Assembly: GCA_006538405.1 (NCBI GenBank)
Contig: BJKQ01000030.1
Coordinates: 1 to 64,000 of the forward strand
From: Hansfordia pulvinata
Taxonomy: Eukaryota; Ascomycota; Sordariomycetes; Xylariales
Reading direction: 5' to 3'
Length of the DNA: 64,000 bases
Under the pieces are notes generated by a model. It was not told the origin of the DNA. It saw nothing but the letters and a program-made list of their open reading frames with translations, and made no database searches. The translations under genes were made by a program, and so were the position numbers. Positions 49,156-61,639 of the stretch are shown here, piece after piece (the first letter of the stretch is position 1; every line of letters begins with the position of its first letter).

Positions 49156-49665
49156 GCTTTTATTAATTTCAAATACCTTAAATGATTTAAATTACTTATA
49201 ACTTAACTCATGAATTGAATTTATTATACTTCGATAAAACGATTAATTGAAAATAAGCCTATTAATCACGTTAAGTAGCTTTAAACAGTTTTTCAATTTA
49301 ATAATATCAACTTTGTTTTTCTTTATCTTTTCAAATTTTTTAATAAATCATATTTATTGTTTTCACTTATTTTAAGTATTCATCTTTATCTTCTCACAGC
49401 CTTTTATTTCAATAAGTTTACTTAACAGCTTATTAAATTTAAGTTCTTAAATCTATAATTCAACGTAAAATCAATTTAAAGTAACTTAAAGAACTGAATT
49501 GGCCGTTTTAAAGTAATTAACACTTAATTAGATTAATAAAATCACTGATATAAAATAACTTAAGCTTATATTACATAATAAGATTATTAACTTAAAGTAA
49601 CTTACGTGAATTACTTTTAAGTTAGCTTAAGACTTATAAGTTATAATATTAACCTTAATAATGAG
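49156..49665. other. AT-rich DNA, eroded right end of another hAT-type copy
   Basis: The stretch 49,590-49,657 ends with a family-like right terminus (AATATTAACCTTA) after an eroded array, but no matching left end is clear. Confidence 0.45.
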
Positions 49666-50184
49666 CAGGGTTAGTATTATGAATCATGAATCTTAAGTTG
49701 ATTCATAAGTAACTCACGTGAATCACTCTGAATCAATGATCTTACTGATTCATGTGAATCTGAGTTACTCTGAGTCAGCTTACTGATTCACGTGAGTTAC
49801 TTATTTAATTTTAATTAATAGAATATTTAATATTAAGCTTAATATTAACTTTTATTAAATAACAAAGGTATTAATAAGTTTAAATTACTTTAAACTTTAA
49901 TATTAACTTAGTTTCATATTAAACATAATCAATTTTAATTATTAATTATTAAGTTAATAATATAATATTTTAAAAACGTCTCTTTTTATACTTTTTATAC
50001 CACTTTTATACATTAATATACAATCTTTAAATCCGTGAGTTGATTCATAAGTAACTTAGATTCACGTAAGTTACTTTGAATCAGTAAGGTGAGTAACTTA
50101 ATAAATCTGAATTAAGGGGGTGAGTAACTCACATGAATCCGGATTCATATGAATCGGATTCGAGTTAACTCATTATTAACCTTA
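49666..50184 (+). mobile_element. hAT-type non-autonomous element K (519 bp)
   Basis: Left end CAGGGTTAGTA, right end ATTAACCTTA. Flanking octamers are ATAATGAG (49,658-49,665) and ATGATAAG (50,185-50,192). They differ only by two G/A transitions, one in each copy, both TpG to TpA, so they resolve to a single ancestral octamer ATGATGAG. Dense arrays at both ends include GAATCCGGATTCATATGAAT. It is the shortest well-bounded member. Confidence 0.9.
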
Positions 50185-53100
50185 ATGATAAGTTTATTTA
50201 AGTTAATATATATGTAAGTAACTTAATTACTTTAAGTTAATATAGCTTACCTTAATTTACGTTAATACGGATGGATATAAAGTATTCATTATATAAATTT
50301 AAAGTATTTCACGGATTTAAATATATTCACTTCTTAAAATTTCAAGTATACTTAGTAAGTTATAATACGAACTCAGAAACATTATAAGCTTGATAAAAAT
50401 AACTTTATTAAAATAGATATCATATAAGTAAGTAAAAACAATAGATTCTTAAAAAATAAGTAATATTTAAATAATAAAATGTTAATTGCTTGAACTTATA
50501 GTATAGTTTTCAATATTAATTACATCAATTCTTCTTGATTTAAAGTACTTGTATTCATAGTTAAAGTTTTTTCAAAGGTTTAAAAGATGTAAACAATTTC
50601 CTTAAACTAATAAACTTAAGTTCGTGAGAAAACTTATAAGTAACTTTCATTAACTTCTGTAAGTTAGTATTTAAATTAAAAGTTGTTCTTTTTAAGGTAC
50701 GTTAATTATATGTTAATAAAGATTTAGTTTTGAATATATTTTTCTTCATTATAATATTCTTTTATAAAGTAAAATTAATATACGTAATGTTATAAATCAA
50801 AATGTTTATAAGGCATTTTTATAAACCGTCTTCACTTAAAGTGATTATTAATAAACTATTTACGGATTTTTATATTATTTAATAGCTCGTGAATTATAAA
50901 TTTTATATTTTAAATTATAACTTATTAACGAACTTAAAATAAGTTTATTGAAATAATCAATACTTTAAGCTTAATAAGAAGCTAAATTAGACTACTTAAT
51001 TAATCACACGTTTTTTAAGATTAAGCTTTAAACTTCTTTATAAAAAAAAAGTCTGTCTTAAGCAACGCTTTACACGCCGATAAATGGGATAATCTTGCCG
51101 TCGTTTTTAATAAAAGTGTACGTTATTAAGTTTTATACTTTATGATATGCTAAATAATATACACCCTTATAAAAAGCTTATTAGGTTCATTATTCATATC
51201 TTAAGTTAAATCTGATTTAATCGATTTTAAATAAAAAAGCGAGTTAAGCCTTTATATGAACTTTGTTTAAAAAGAGTTATAAGTTAAAGAGCGTATAATA
51301 GCTTAAGTATTAACTTTGACTTAATCTTAAAGATATCGTTTAAATCCTCTTATATAGTTTCTTTTAATTACTTCTTTTTTATAAGCCGGCGGATCAGTGA
51401 AATATAGAAGTATTTTAAATAAAAAAAATGTTTAACAGTTCTTATTTTAGTTTTATACATTGGTTATAATCTTATATAATGGTTTTCTAGTTTTAATCAT
51501 AATTCTTCGATAAAACCTAAAAGTCTTTTTATAAGTAAAAGCACCTTATTAAAACTGTATTTTACGTATACTTTATAAAGAACATATCAGTTTATTAAAA
51601 TCAAAACTACTTTACAAATAAGAGAATAGCACTCGTAATAATTAAAACTAAGTCGTATCTTAAATCAACTTTTCGAAACGAATATAAAGAAATTATTATG
51701 AATCTTAAGCTTTATACTGAAAAGTGCAGACTTTTTTATCAGCTTCTTAATAATCGATTTAAAACGATACGATTTATAATGAATGTATTGTAATTAAGTT
51801 TTTATTAAATAAACGTTGATAATAATACGCTTTAGGAGTTCTTTAATATATTTTTAAAAACTTTTTTAATACACTGTTTTTAATTACGTTTTAAAAATAT
51901 GTATTATAAAGATAAATATATAGCTTACTTTAATAAGACCTAAGAAAACCAATAAGAGTTAAAGGTATAACCTATAAATTATTAAGATTATTATAAGCTT
52001 ACCACCGGATTTTATTTTGAAAGTGATAAAATAAATAGACTTTTTAAATAACTAATAATCATTATACGTATTAAACCTTTAAATGGTTGAAAATAAAGCA
52101 CTGGCCCGTGAACTTTTAATTAACACGGTTAATATAATAAGTTATAAGCTTTAAGTTAATTTATAATTCGCTTACGTAAGTAGAAACGGTGGTTTTATTA
52201 ACGTAAGTAAATTGATAAGTCTTTTAATTTACCTTTATGAAATATCAAGTTACTTTAATTAACGCTTTTAAGTTACGTGAATTATTTTCACTAAAATATA
52301 CGTTAACCTATAGATTCAAGTTAAGTCGTATTATCGTTATAAATAATAAACAATTTATACGTTTATTAATATTATAAACCTTTTTATTAAAATATATATA
52401 ATCAGTATAATACGTTAAAAATAAAATTAATTTCCCTTTCAAAAAACTAAGTCTTTATTTAAATAGGCTTAAATGTTATATTATATACTTCACCTGATTT
52501 TTCCAGCTCGACGTTATCATTTTTCGGCGTTAAATTTTTAATCTAAGATGTATAAGGATTTAACGTATTATGTCCTAATTTATAAGTCTGTTTTATTCTC
52601 TCTTTTAAACTGAATAATAAGTATAGCTTTTAAAAATATATAGAAATAATGAAAATAAAAACTCCATTAATAAGAATTATTGAAATTTATTTACTATTCG
52701 TAAAGCTATTTATTTAACGTAAAAATTGAATTTAAAATAATCTTAAAAAAAAGTGTAATAAGTCTTCTTTCTTAAATAAAATATTTAAATCGAGGGTTTA
52801 TAAAAGGAAAAGTAAAACGTTTAAGGGATTAAAAAATACGGAATTCACCTTTCATTCTCACTTTTAATAGTAAATATTGATTTGTTTAATAAAATAGGTA
52901 AAAAGAGGCTTGTTTTCTTTTAAATATATAAGAGTAAACATAAAAAGAAAATTATATTAATTTAATGTCATTTTCGATTTTCTTTAAATACGTGAGATAA
53001 TCAGTACTGAATAACATATTTCTTTTAAAAATATATAAGTATGCTTTTAATAAAGTATTATAAGACCTGCTATATACTTTCGTTAGTGTGTTAAAAAGAA

Positions 53101-53299
53101 ACTCGAGTATACTTTCAAAATACTGCGTTAAATATAAACACACTTTTATTTTGAATTAATGAGTGATTTATTTAATCTATATTAGCGTCGGTTTTCATTT
53201 TAAAGCCCTATTACTATGTTATAAGCATAAACTTAACGAACGATCAAGTTAACGTTATATTAAACTAAGTTATTAAGTTGAAAAAACTAAGAATTATAA
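50185..53299. other. AT-rich DNA without gene
   Basis: About 3.1 kb. Faint family-like traces occur at 50,620-50,680 and 52,118-52,320 (AACACGGTTAATATAATAAG, then palindromic CTTACGTAAG). The latter may be the ruined left end of the second large hAT copy. The open frame at 52,952-53,143 has no recognisable feature. Confidence 0.45.
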
Positions 53300-56200
53300 T
53301 CATAATAATTTTAAAGCCTATTAAGAAAGGGGTTGAATTTCTTTAAGTTTTCCAATGTCTCGGTTTCTTTCTTACTTCAACTTATTATATTACTATATTA
53401 TCGATGAATTATAAACGTAAATTTCACGATTACGATATGTCGACAAACTCGGTAAATTAAATCTATTTAATTATAAGTTCACGATGAATTTAAAGATTAA
53501 CTTAATAAGTAAGTTTTAATAAACTTAGCTTTCAAGTAATTTAACTCTTTTTATCAGGATTAAATAAACTTCTCGGCTCTTTTAATAATATAAAAAGTGA
53601 TAAAGTTAATAAAACGTATTAGCTTCTCGTTTATATTCTCGTTTTATATATTACTCTTTAATATTATTTAAGTAATACTATGAACTATATAAGGATAATA
53701 ATGTATATCGCTGTTAAACTATTTTACTACTTCGTCTTCGCAGGCTTCTTTACTTTAATAAAAATACTCTTATTTTTAACGTTTCCTCGAATTAAATAAC
53801 TGAAAATTAATGAGTTGATAAATAATATTATATTGAATATAGAACGAATAATAATGTTATAGCTTAATACTTATATAAAATCCAAACATATCTTAATATA
53901 TCTTAATAATTATACATTAATTGTTTAGAATAATGTTAAAATTAATTTAAGTTATTTATAATTTTTAATCCCGGTATAGATAATACTAGTTTTAATGAAG
54001 TTTATCTATTTCGAAACGTAATTGAATTCGTTATAAATATAGTGATAAGCATAAGTTAAATAAAAAGTATTCCTAGAAAACTGTTGAATATTAATGATTA
54101 TTTTTTTTTAAATTATAATTATAAGGGTTTATTTTATATATAATGATATTAACGCTGTTAATCACGTAGGAAACAGTAATCATCGTTAATCATATTAAAT
54201 AAAGCTGATATACTTTTATTAATAGCTTTTAAAGTTATTAAGTTATAAATTAAATTGAATTAATATTGATATGAAACTCCCGTATATAAGTAATACTGCA
54301 GGCTGTTTATACTTTTAGGCTTATAATATTAATAAGAGAATAATAATAATCAAGAGCGATTATACTTTAAGATAACTCTCGTTTTTACGAGTTTTTTTTA
54401 TTAATAGTATTTGCTTAAACGCGTGCACCTTTTATTTAATCGAGGGACGTTACCGTATTTATCTTTTATAATAATTAAAGTGAGTTAATACTTAATTAAA
54501 ACAAGTATATACTTAATACAAGGCTTTTCACTTACTTTCTTTTCAATTTTCTTGTTTTACCACTATAAATAGTAAGATTAATAGTAAGCTAGCTGAAAGA
54601 CCTAAATTTCTTAATTTAATCAACTATTTTTAAGAGTTTAAATTTAAAATTAAAAAGGGAGTTTAAATTTAAAATCATTAATATCAAATTTAAGAAACTA
54701 AGTTAAGTATAATAAATTGATTATAATATACCGAGTTAACTGAACTATAATAGGATATATAAAGTGAAATGATTTACATTAAATATAATAATAAATTTGA
54801 GTTTACAAAGTTATTTAAATGAGTTAAGTTATATTAAAAAGGGAGTTTAGTATTCGGAACCACTTTAAGTAAAATAAATTTTGATAATTTAAATAATAAA
54901 TATATTAATTTGAATTAAGCAAGTCGAACTATATTAAATAGGTTAAAGTATATTAGAATAATGTGTTAAGCTAAGTGTAATAAAGCAGGCGGAATATAAG
55001 AAGAAAAGTAAAATAAGGTATATTTAATAAAACAATACATTAAGTATTATATAGTAGTTTAAGTAAGTTATAAAAAATGAAACGAACTATATTATATTAA
55101 TATAACGAGTTAAATTAAGTGTAAAAAGAGCAAAAAAACACAGTCATACAAAAATCACTTAAAATAAGTATTAAAAACATATTAAGTAAAATAGAAAAAG
55201 TTAATGATTAAAATTTCATTAATTTAAGTTGAGTTAAACTTAAGATGAAGTGAGTCTAATAAAGTAAAACGAGTTAACGTTAGGTAAAAAAAAAACCAAA
55301 ATTAATATGATTCGTTAAGTTAATGTAATTTACTTCTTTGTAATGTAATCTATTCTACGTAAGTTAATTTATAAAGTTTAATATTATATATTTTATTTAA
55401 GTTTACGTTTTTAAATAAAGATAAATTTCAAGTATTTAAATTCGTAAATTAACTTATGAGTAATTCAATGTAAATAACGTAAGTTAATGGCTTGATTTAA
55501 AGTAACTTATATTTATATACGTTACTTATAATATTAGACTATACTCATATAACTTAATAAAATCATTGACTTAAGATAAATCATTTAAGCTATTATTAAA
55601 TTAAGTCAAAATTTACAATTAGTATTATTAGCCTTACAATTTAATACAAGGCTTTTCTCGTTATAATATCGTGTTTAATTCGAAGAGCGGAATTTTCAAA
55701 TAATACGAACCGCTTTATAATTATTAACCTTATTATTGTTAATATATTAAAATACGAGTAAAGCAGTTAATAAAGCAAGAAACAAAGTAAAGCACAAGGT
55801 AATAAGTATAATAATAAGCGAAATTATAAGCAAAGTCATACCACGAGATATTGTAAGAAGTAATAAGTATAATACTATGTAAGTTAATAAATTAAGTAAT
55901 AAACAAAGCTATAAAAAACCCGTTAAACAAAGGTGTAAGCTTTAAAAAGCTATTATCAAATATAAAAAAGGCTTGATTAAAAGAGATAAAGTAAGTTTAA
56001 TTTAAAACTCTCTTTATTTAATTATAACGAAATAAGGTAAGAAAGTGTTAAAAGCATTTCAGTTTTTTTCCACTTATTAAGAACTCGTTAACGTATATTT
56101 CGAAAGTATAAAGATTAAATACTATAAGTAATAAACATAAGATAAAAGCATAAAATGATTACTTAATTAATATGTGAAAGTTTGATTTTATAAGATTATC

Positions 56201-56600
56201 ATAACTTAAAACTCATTAATTAACTTCAACGTTTCGTATTATTAAAGAAATACACCGCTTATATATTATTCTTATAAGTTAATATATATATGTATTCTAT
56301 TAAATATAACATAAAACTCAATAAAGAATTTTTAACCCATAAAAAAACATAAATATAAATATAAGTTATTTTAAGTATATTGCTTTTAATAAAGAAATAA
56401 TCACTTTAATTTATTTTTACTTTTTACCTTCAATTTCATTATCATTTTACGGCTTATTAACTTCTCACTTATTAGTTAAAATAATTATTTTATTATTATC
56501 GGTATCGTTCATATTCCCTTTATAATAAAGCAATGTAATTTTAAGTTTATATCTTAAAGTAAAAGGAGAAATTAAGCGTTTCATTTTACCTTCGTTTATT
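53300..56600 (-). mobile_element. second, more eroded copy of the hAT transposase region
   Basis: Plus-strand sequence at 53.34-53.76 kb parallels 44.26-44.70 kb, 54.36-54.48 kb parallels 45.28-45.42 kb (TATTTGCTTAAACG and neighbours), and 55.66-55.73 kb parallels 45.53-45.61 kb (TTCGAAGAGCGGAATTTTC, the BED-finger stretch). 56.40-56.52 kb parallels 46.40-46.51 kb. The order is kept, but about 1 kb of extra sequence (roughly 54.6-55.64 kb, with its own satellite-like words and an eroded palindrome array) separates two of the blocks, suggesting a nested insertion. It is a dead relic. Confidence 0.75.
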
Positions 56601-59560
56601 TAAAACTTATAAAAATTAATTAAAAGATCAAATTTGAAAACAAAAATATAAAACAAATTAATAAGCCGAGAATAAAACTGATAATAAGTGTTAAGTAATA
56701 ATGAGCACTTTTAAGAATTGTAAGCTTATAACGAAGCGAGGCCTTAAGCGTGAGCGAGTAAAATTACGAATTATATCGAGTAAGTATAAAATAGCACTTT
56801 TAAAGATACAGGACTTTACTTTTAATTTAACATTGTAAATAAAGGATATGAAAGAAATATAATGAGCTTTTTATAAAAAGCTTACAGATTATAAGTTAAT
56901 TAAGAATTAAAAAACATTAATAAATAAAACTGACTTAAAGTTAATAACTCTTATAAGCCGTGAGTAGAATTCTTAATTCTCAAATTAAAGTTATTACTTT
57001 AAGCGTTAATATATAAATAAGCTAAATTTTTTTTTCTTCCCTTAATTTATATTTAACAGACAATTGATTATATTTATTTTGATTAGTATAAGTGTTATTA
57101 ATTAATAATTAAGAAGTTAATTCTCTAATTTGCATTAAATTTGTAATATTTAATTGAATTAAATAAGAGAATTCTCACTTTATATTATAATCCAATATTT
57201 AACTTGATTATTTAAAGTCAGCTTGCTTTATTTATGTTATCGGTTTTACATATACAACTTAATTTAAATATACATTACTTCACGTTATTCAAGTTCTATT
57301 AACGTTTTCATATAAAGCTTCCTTATACAAGTTATAAAGAAATGTTCTGATTCACTTATCTTATTGTTTAAGAGCTTTATATACGTTTATGTAAATTACT
57401 TATATAACTTATATTGAATTCTTTTCAAATACTTCTTTGAAACTTAAATTACGGAAGATACTTATTAAAATCTTTTTTTAAGTTATTTAATATCATTGTT
57501 TTTCAAGTCCGAAAAGACAGTTTAAGATTTTATTACACCGGGAGTTTAAAGTTTATAAATTAGTTTTTTAAAATAACTTTAAAACACTTAAAAAGTTGAT
57601 TTAAATATCAAAAGTAGTTTAAATTAACTTAAGATTACGTGAGCTACTTATACGTTAATAGTTAATTTAAAGCTACTTTTCAAAAAACAAACTAATATAA
57701 AAGCCGTTTTGATAAAATCAAATAAAAAATTTCAACTTTAAGGCTGTAAACTATACTCCTTGATTTAATATATGTAAGATAAACTCTTAAAGAAATATCG
57801 TTTAAACAATACCGTTTCTTTAAGTACCGAATTCTTTGAGCAAATTTAATGATACTTATTTCTTATTAAAAATATTTAAAAAAGATTATCTTATTTTATT
57901 AAAAACAGACTTTTCGCAATCAAATAAGTTTTAACTTATATTAATAATATAAGAGATTTAAATAAGTAAATATTAAGATGATATATTATATAAAATGATT
58001 CTTAATTGATATTATTATTTCATCGTATTGCTTTAAGGTATATTTAATAAAACAATACTTTATTATTATATAATAATTATTGAAATAAACCTTGATCTTA
58101 AAATCAAAGCTTAGTTAACGTTTAAGCTAATTTACTTTAAAATTAAGTTTAATCTTTAAAATCTTTTTAAAAAAGTACGAAGAAAACTTGAAAACTAAAT
58201 GTTAAGCTGATAATATAATATAAAGATTTATTAAAAGCTTTAATCGACTTACATAAATTATAGAGTTTAAGTCTTTGAAGTCTTTTAATATATATCAATT
58301 TTCAAACTCGAGTTTATAAGATAAGTTATAAATTGTATAAGACTTTAAAGCTTCGAATATGTAAGGAATCGTTTTAAATCTATATAAACTGATTAAAGAT
58401 AATGAAAAGTTAAAGAATTATATTGGTTTTTACTTAATAGTTTATAAAACAGCTTATTCTCTTATATAAGGTAAAGAGTTAAGCCGTTTTAAATAGATTT
58501 AAAGATACTATTTTTTTTAAAAATTATATAAGAAATTAAGTACCGAGTTAATATAAGCGATTTTATTTTAAACCTTAATATAAATACTGAAATGAAATAT
58601 GATAGGGATTTCTTATATCTTCTCTTTTAAGTAGGTTTTATATATTAAATAATGACTTATATAAATAAAAGCCTTTAAGTTTTATTGAAAATCAGGAAAA
58701 TTTCAAACTCTTCAATCAAGAATACTAATTTATAGCCCGTTTAAACAGATTATATAGATATCTTTTACTATTACATTAAAAACTTAAATTTGAATTTAAT
58801 TAATAACTTGATATATAAATTTTGAACCTATATTTTTAATTATAATTTAATAAAACAGCAGGTTAAGTGTATTAATTAATATAAACGAATTAATATAAAC
58901 GCTTTTTATAAGCGGTGAAATTACTTTATAAATATTTTATAAATGTATATAATTATATATTTATAATTAATATATTTATAAAGTTAAGTAAATCCTTTTT
59001 AAAAATACCTTTAAAATATAAATACTTAACTACCATTAATAATATGATAAAACTATTCCTTTTCGTGTTAATTAAAGTATACTTATATTAATAAGATAAC
59101 GACTCGTTATAATAAAGTAAACGATTTATATATTAATATAAAAACATATTTTTAAACGAAAAAACCCGGATATAAAATTTAATAATGTTTAATAAAATAA
59201 GCTTTAAGTAATAAATCAAGGAGACATATTATTATAAGACTTATACGATTAACGCTTTAACTGTATTTTTCTTTAAGAAATATATTATTTTCGTGATAAT
59301 ATCGACTTAAAATGGTTAAAAGTTTTTAATACTACGTTTTTTACTTTTCTCTTACTTATATATAATTAGGAATATATTAAAGAAATAAATTGGGCTTCCG
59401 ACTTTTAACGATGTGATGCTCGTTGTTATAATTATAGAATTAAAATAAAATACTTCAGATAATTACTGGAATTATACATGTAAAGACGTTATATTAATGT
59501 TTTAAGTAATAAAGTTAAATATAAGTAAATTAAAGCGAAGTCTGCCTGTAAAATAAATGC
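56601..59560. other. AT-rich DNA without gene
   Basis: About 3 kb of AT-rich sequence up to the composition change near 59.56 kb. I see no coding frames, element ends or repeats that I can support. Confidence 0.5.
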
Positions 59561-60734
59561 TAAACCGTATATTAAACGAGCTATAAGACCTGGTCGGAAA
59601 GCCACTTAAACTGCTGTAATAACGCTGACAAAAGCTCACCGGATAACGACGGCGTTATTAGTAACTTTCAAATATGGGAGAGGATTAGGTGACGGAACTT
59701 CATGGTATGCGTGGCTCTCGCTCGAAAGACTGATTAAGGCGGCGCCTCCGGGGTGGTCTCCTGTTGGTCGATTATCCCAGCGCATCAAAATACTGCACAC
59801 AATTCAACCATTGAAAAATAAAAGAGCGTGAATGCGTCTCAGAGTGTAAAGCCACTTCCGGGCCAGAGGGCCGACTGACCTTTGCATACTACGATATGAA
59901 ATACCTTTAGCTGAGACGGGACGAACCTTTCATTTAGATTTCGAACGAGCGGTGACTAAACGCTGTGGTCCCCGTGAGCTTGGCCAATGATAAGCTACTT
60001 GCCAGTGGTGAGAGTTTTGAAAGCCTTAACTTCACAGATGCAGGTCAATCAGATCATCATGCTTATCACCTTCACCACTTGCGACACCGCTGTCTATGTC
60101 AACCCGTGCTGGTCTGGGAAGAGCAGCAGCACTCAAGACAGGCTCCACCGCGCAGAGAAGCGTTGCCATAGGAATTGTCTATTAGCAGGTCATTAATAGT
60201 TAACAGTCGATTTTCCCCGAGTAAAATGGTCAGCTTGTCGATAGGCACAGACACTACGTCGACCGACGAGGGTCTCGCGTACAGGCTCGCGTCCAGGAGC
60301 CAGCATACTTCCACAACTTTCTGTTGCTTTACGTCTCAAGATGACCACTTTCTGCCCGACCTCCCGAGCCTGTACGATCGGAACAGACTCCATCTAGTGC
60401 TTAGCTAGATGGGGAGGTATCCTAGGCCACTAACGCCATTAGCCCTTCTAAGCTGTTTAACAGCCTAAAGAGGAGCGACGAGCACCCTGAGAACTAAGAC
60501 CACCTAGGAGCAGGGAGACGAAAACAGTGGTAGTAGCAGCATACAGCCGGTGGTAGCTGTGACACGCTTAACGCCCTAAAGACCCTGCCGGACTGCCTTT
60601 GCGCCAAGGGAGGGTTCCGTAAAATAGTGCGCCGTTATAGAAGACTTAATCCTGGCAATGACGCCGCGGGGCAGTCGAGAATACGGATGTTAACGGGAGA
60701 GGGAAAGGTAAGAAGAGAGAGACCCAGAGATAGA

Positions 60735-60772
60735 AAGAGAGAGAGAGAGACACACACACACACACACACACA
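60735..60772. repeat. compound (GA)n(CA)n microsatellite
   Basis: A GA run passes directly into about eleven CA units. The intact CA tract shows that this spot was not heavily RIPed. Confidence 0.9.
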
Positions 60773-61160
60773 AATAGAGCCGCCGGGTTCTTAAGGAACT
60801 GGGCGCGAGCTTCGTTGTGCTCACTTAGTCACCCGTTACCGTTCGTGCCAGGCCAGGTCTCACCAGCGTGACCGATGTGGGAGTTGCCTAATACTGCTCG
60901 ACGCCGGACAAAGGAGTGTGGCCTCACTCGTGCATCGTCGTTTAAGTCGTGAATAAGCCTCCTTTTGCAGACTCGCCCTCGATCATCCTTGGCCTTGCAG
61001 GCCGCAGCTAGGTAATTTACTTTTTACCTGTGGCCGGGTCCAGAACGTCGCTAGGAGTCTAGTCGAGCCAGCAAATGGCTAAAGGAGGCGGTGGACCGTG
61101 AGTTCCTGGTCGGGTACACTCTTACTTCTTTTCAAAGTGGCCATCCTGCGCAGGATCGCG

Positions 61161-61220
61161 TTCTGTACGCGTACGCGTCTTAAGACGGGGGCGCGACGCG
61201 TCACTCGTACGCGTACGGAA
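61161..61220. repeat. short inverted repeat with CGTACGCGTACG cores
   Basis: Arms 61,161-61,175 and 61,206-61,220 are inverse copies (one mismatch), each containing GTACGCGTACG, separated by 30 bp. No element ends or coding context explain it. Confidence 0.6.
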
Positions 61221-61639
61221 AAGGAATTGCTGTTACGTGAAGCCTGTTTGTTAGGTAAATACAGACGAGTGCAAGTAATGGATCTCTTCGAGCCGCAGTT
61301 GGAGGTACCTTACGGGTACATCTTGTAGGCCTAGCACATGGGCATGCACGACTGTGCCATAGGGATATATATCCAGGTCGATTCGGCTGACCGGGACCAA
61401 CTATAAAATTCTTCTTTCCTCAACAGCACCAGTACGGGTACACCCTTTTGCTTCCCTGCTACCACTGCTCTTCAACGCAACACACGGTCCGACAAACTGC
61501 CAGGGTGGAGTCGCGCCCATTTATTAACCATGGCACATTCCCTGGTCTTCGCAATCCATCCCTCGAAACCAATATTAGAGCAGGCAGCTTATACAAATCC
61601 GCTTATCCTCTATTGCCCTCGCAGCGACACGCTGGCAAT

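Noticed and set aside
26032..50184. GGGTTAG words resembling telomeric repeats
   Set aside because: Each occurs once per element as part of the CAGGGTTA transposon end; there is no tandem TTAGGG array.
26032..50184. Regularly recurring palindromes suggestive of a CRISPR-like array
   Set aside because: Eukaryotic context; the motifs are transposon subterminal repeats without uniform spacers or cas genes.
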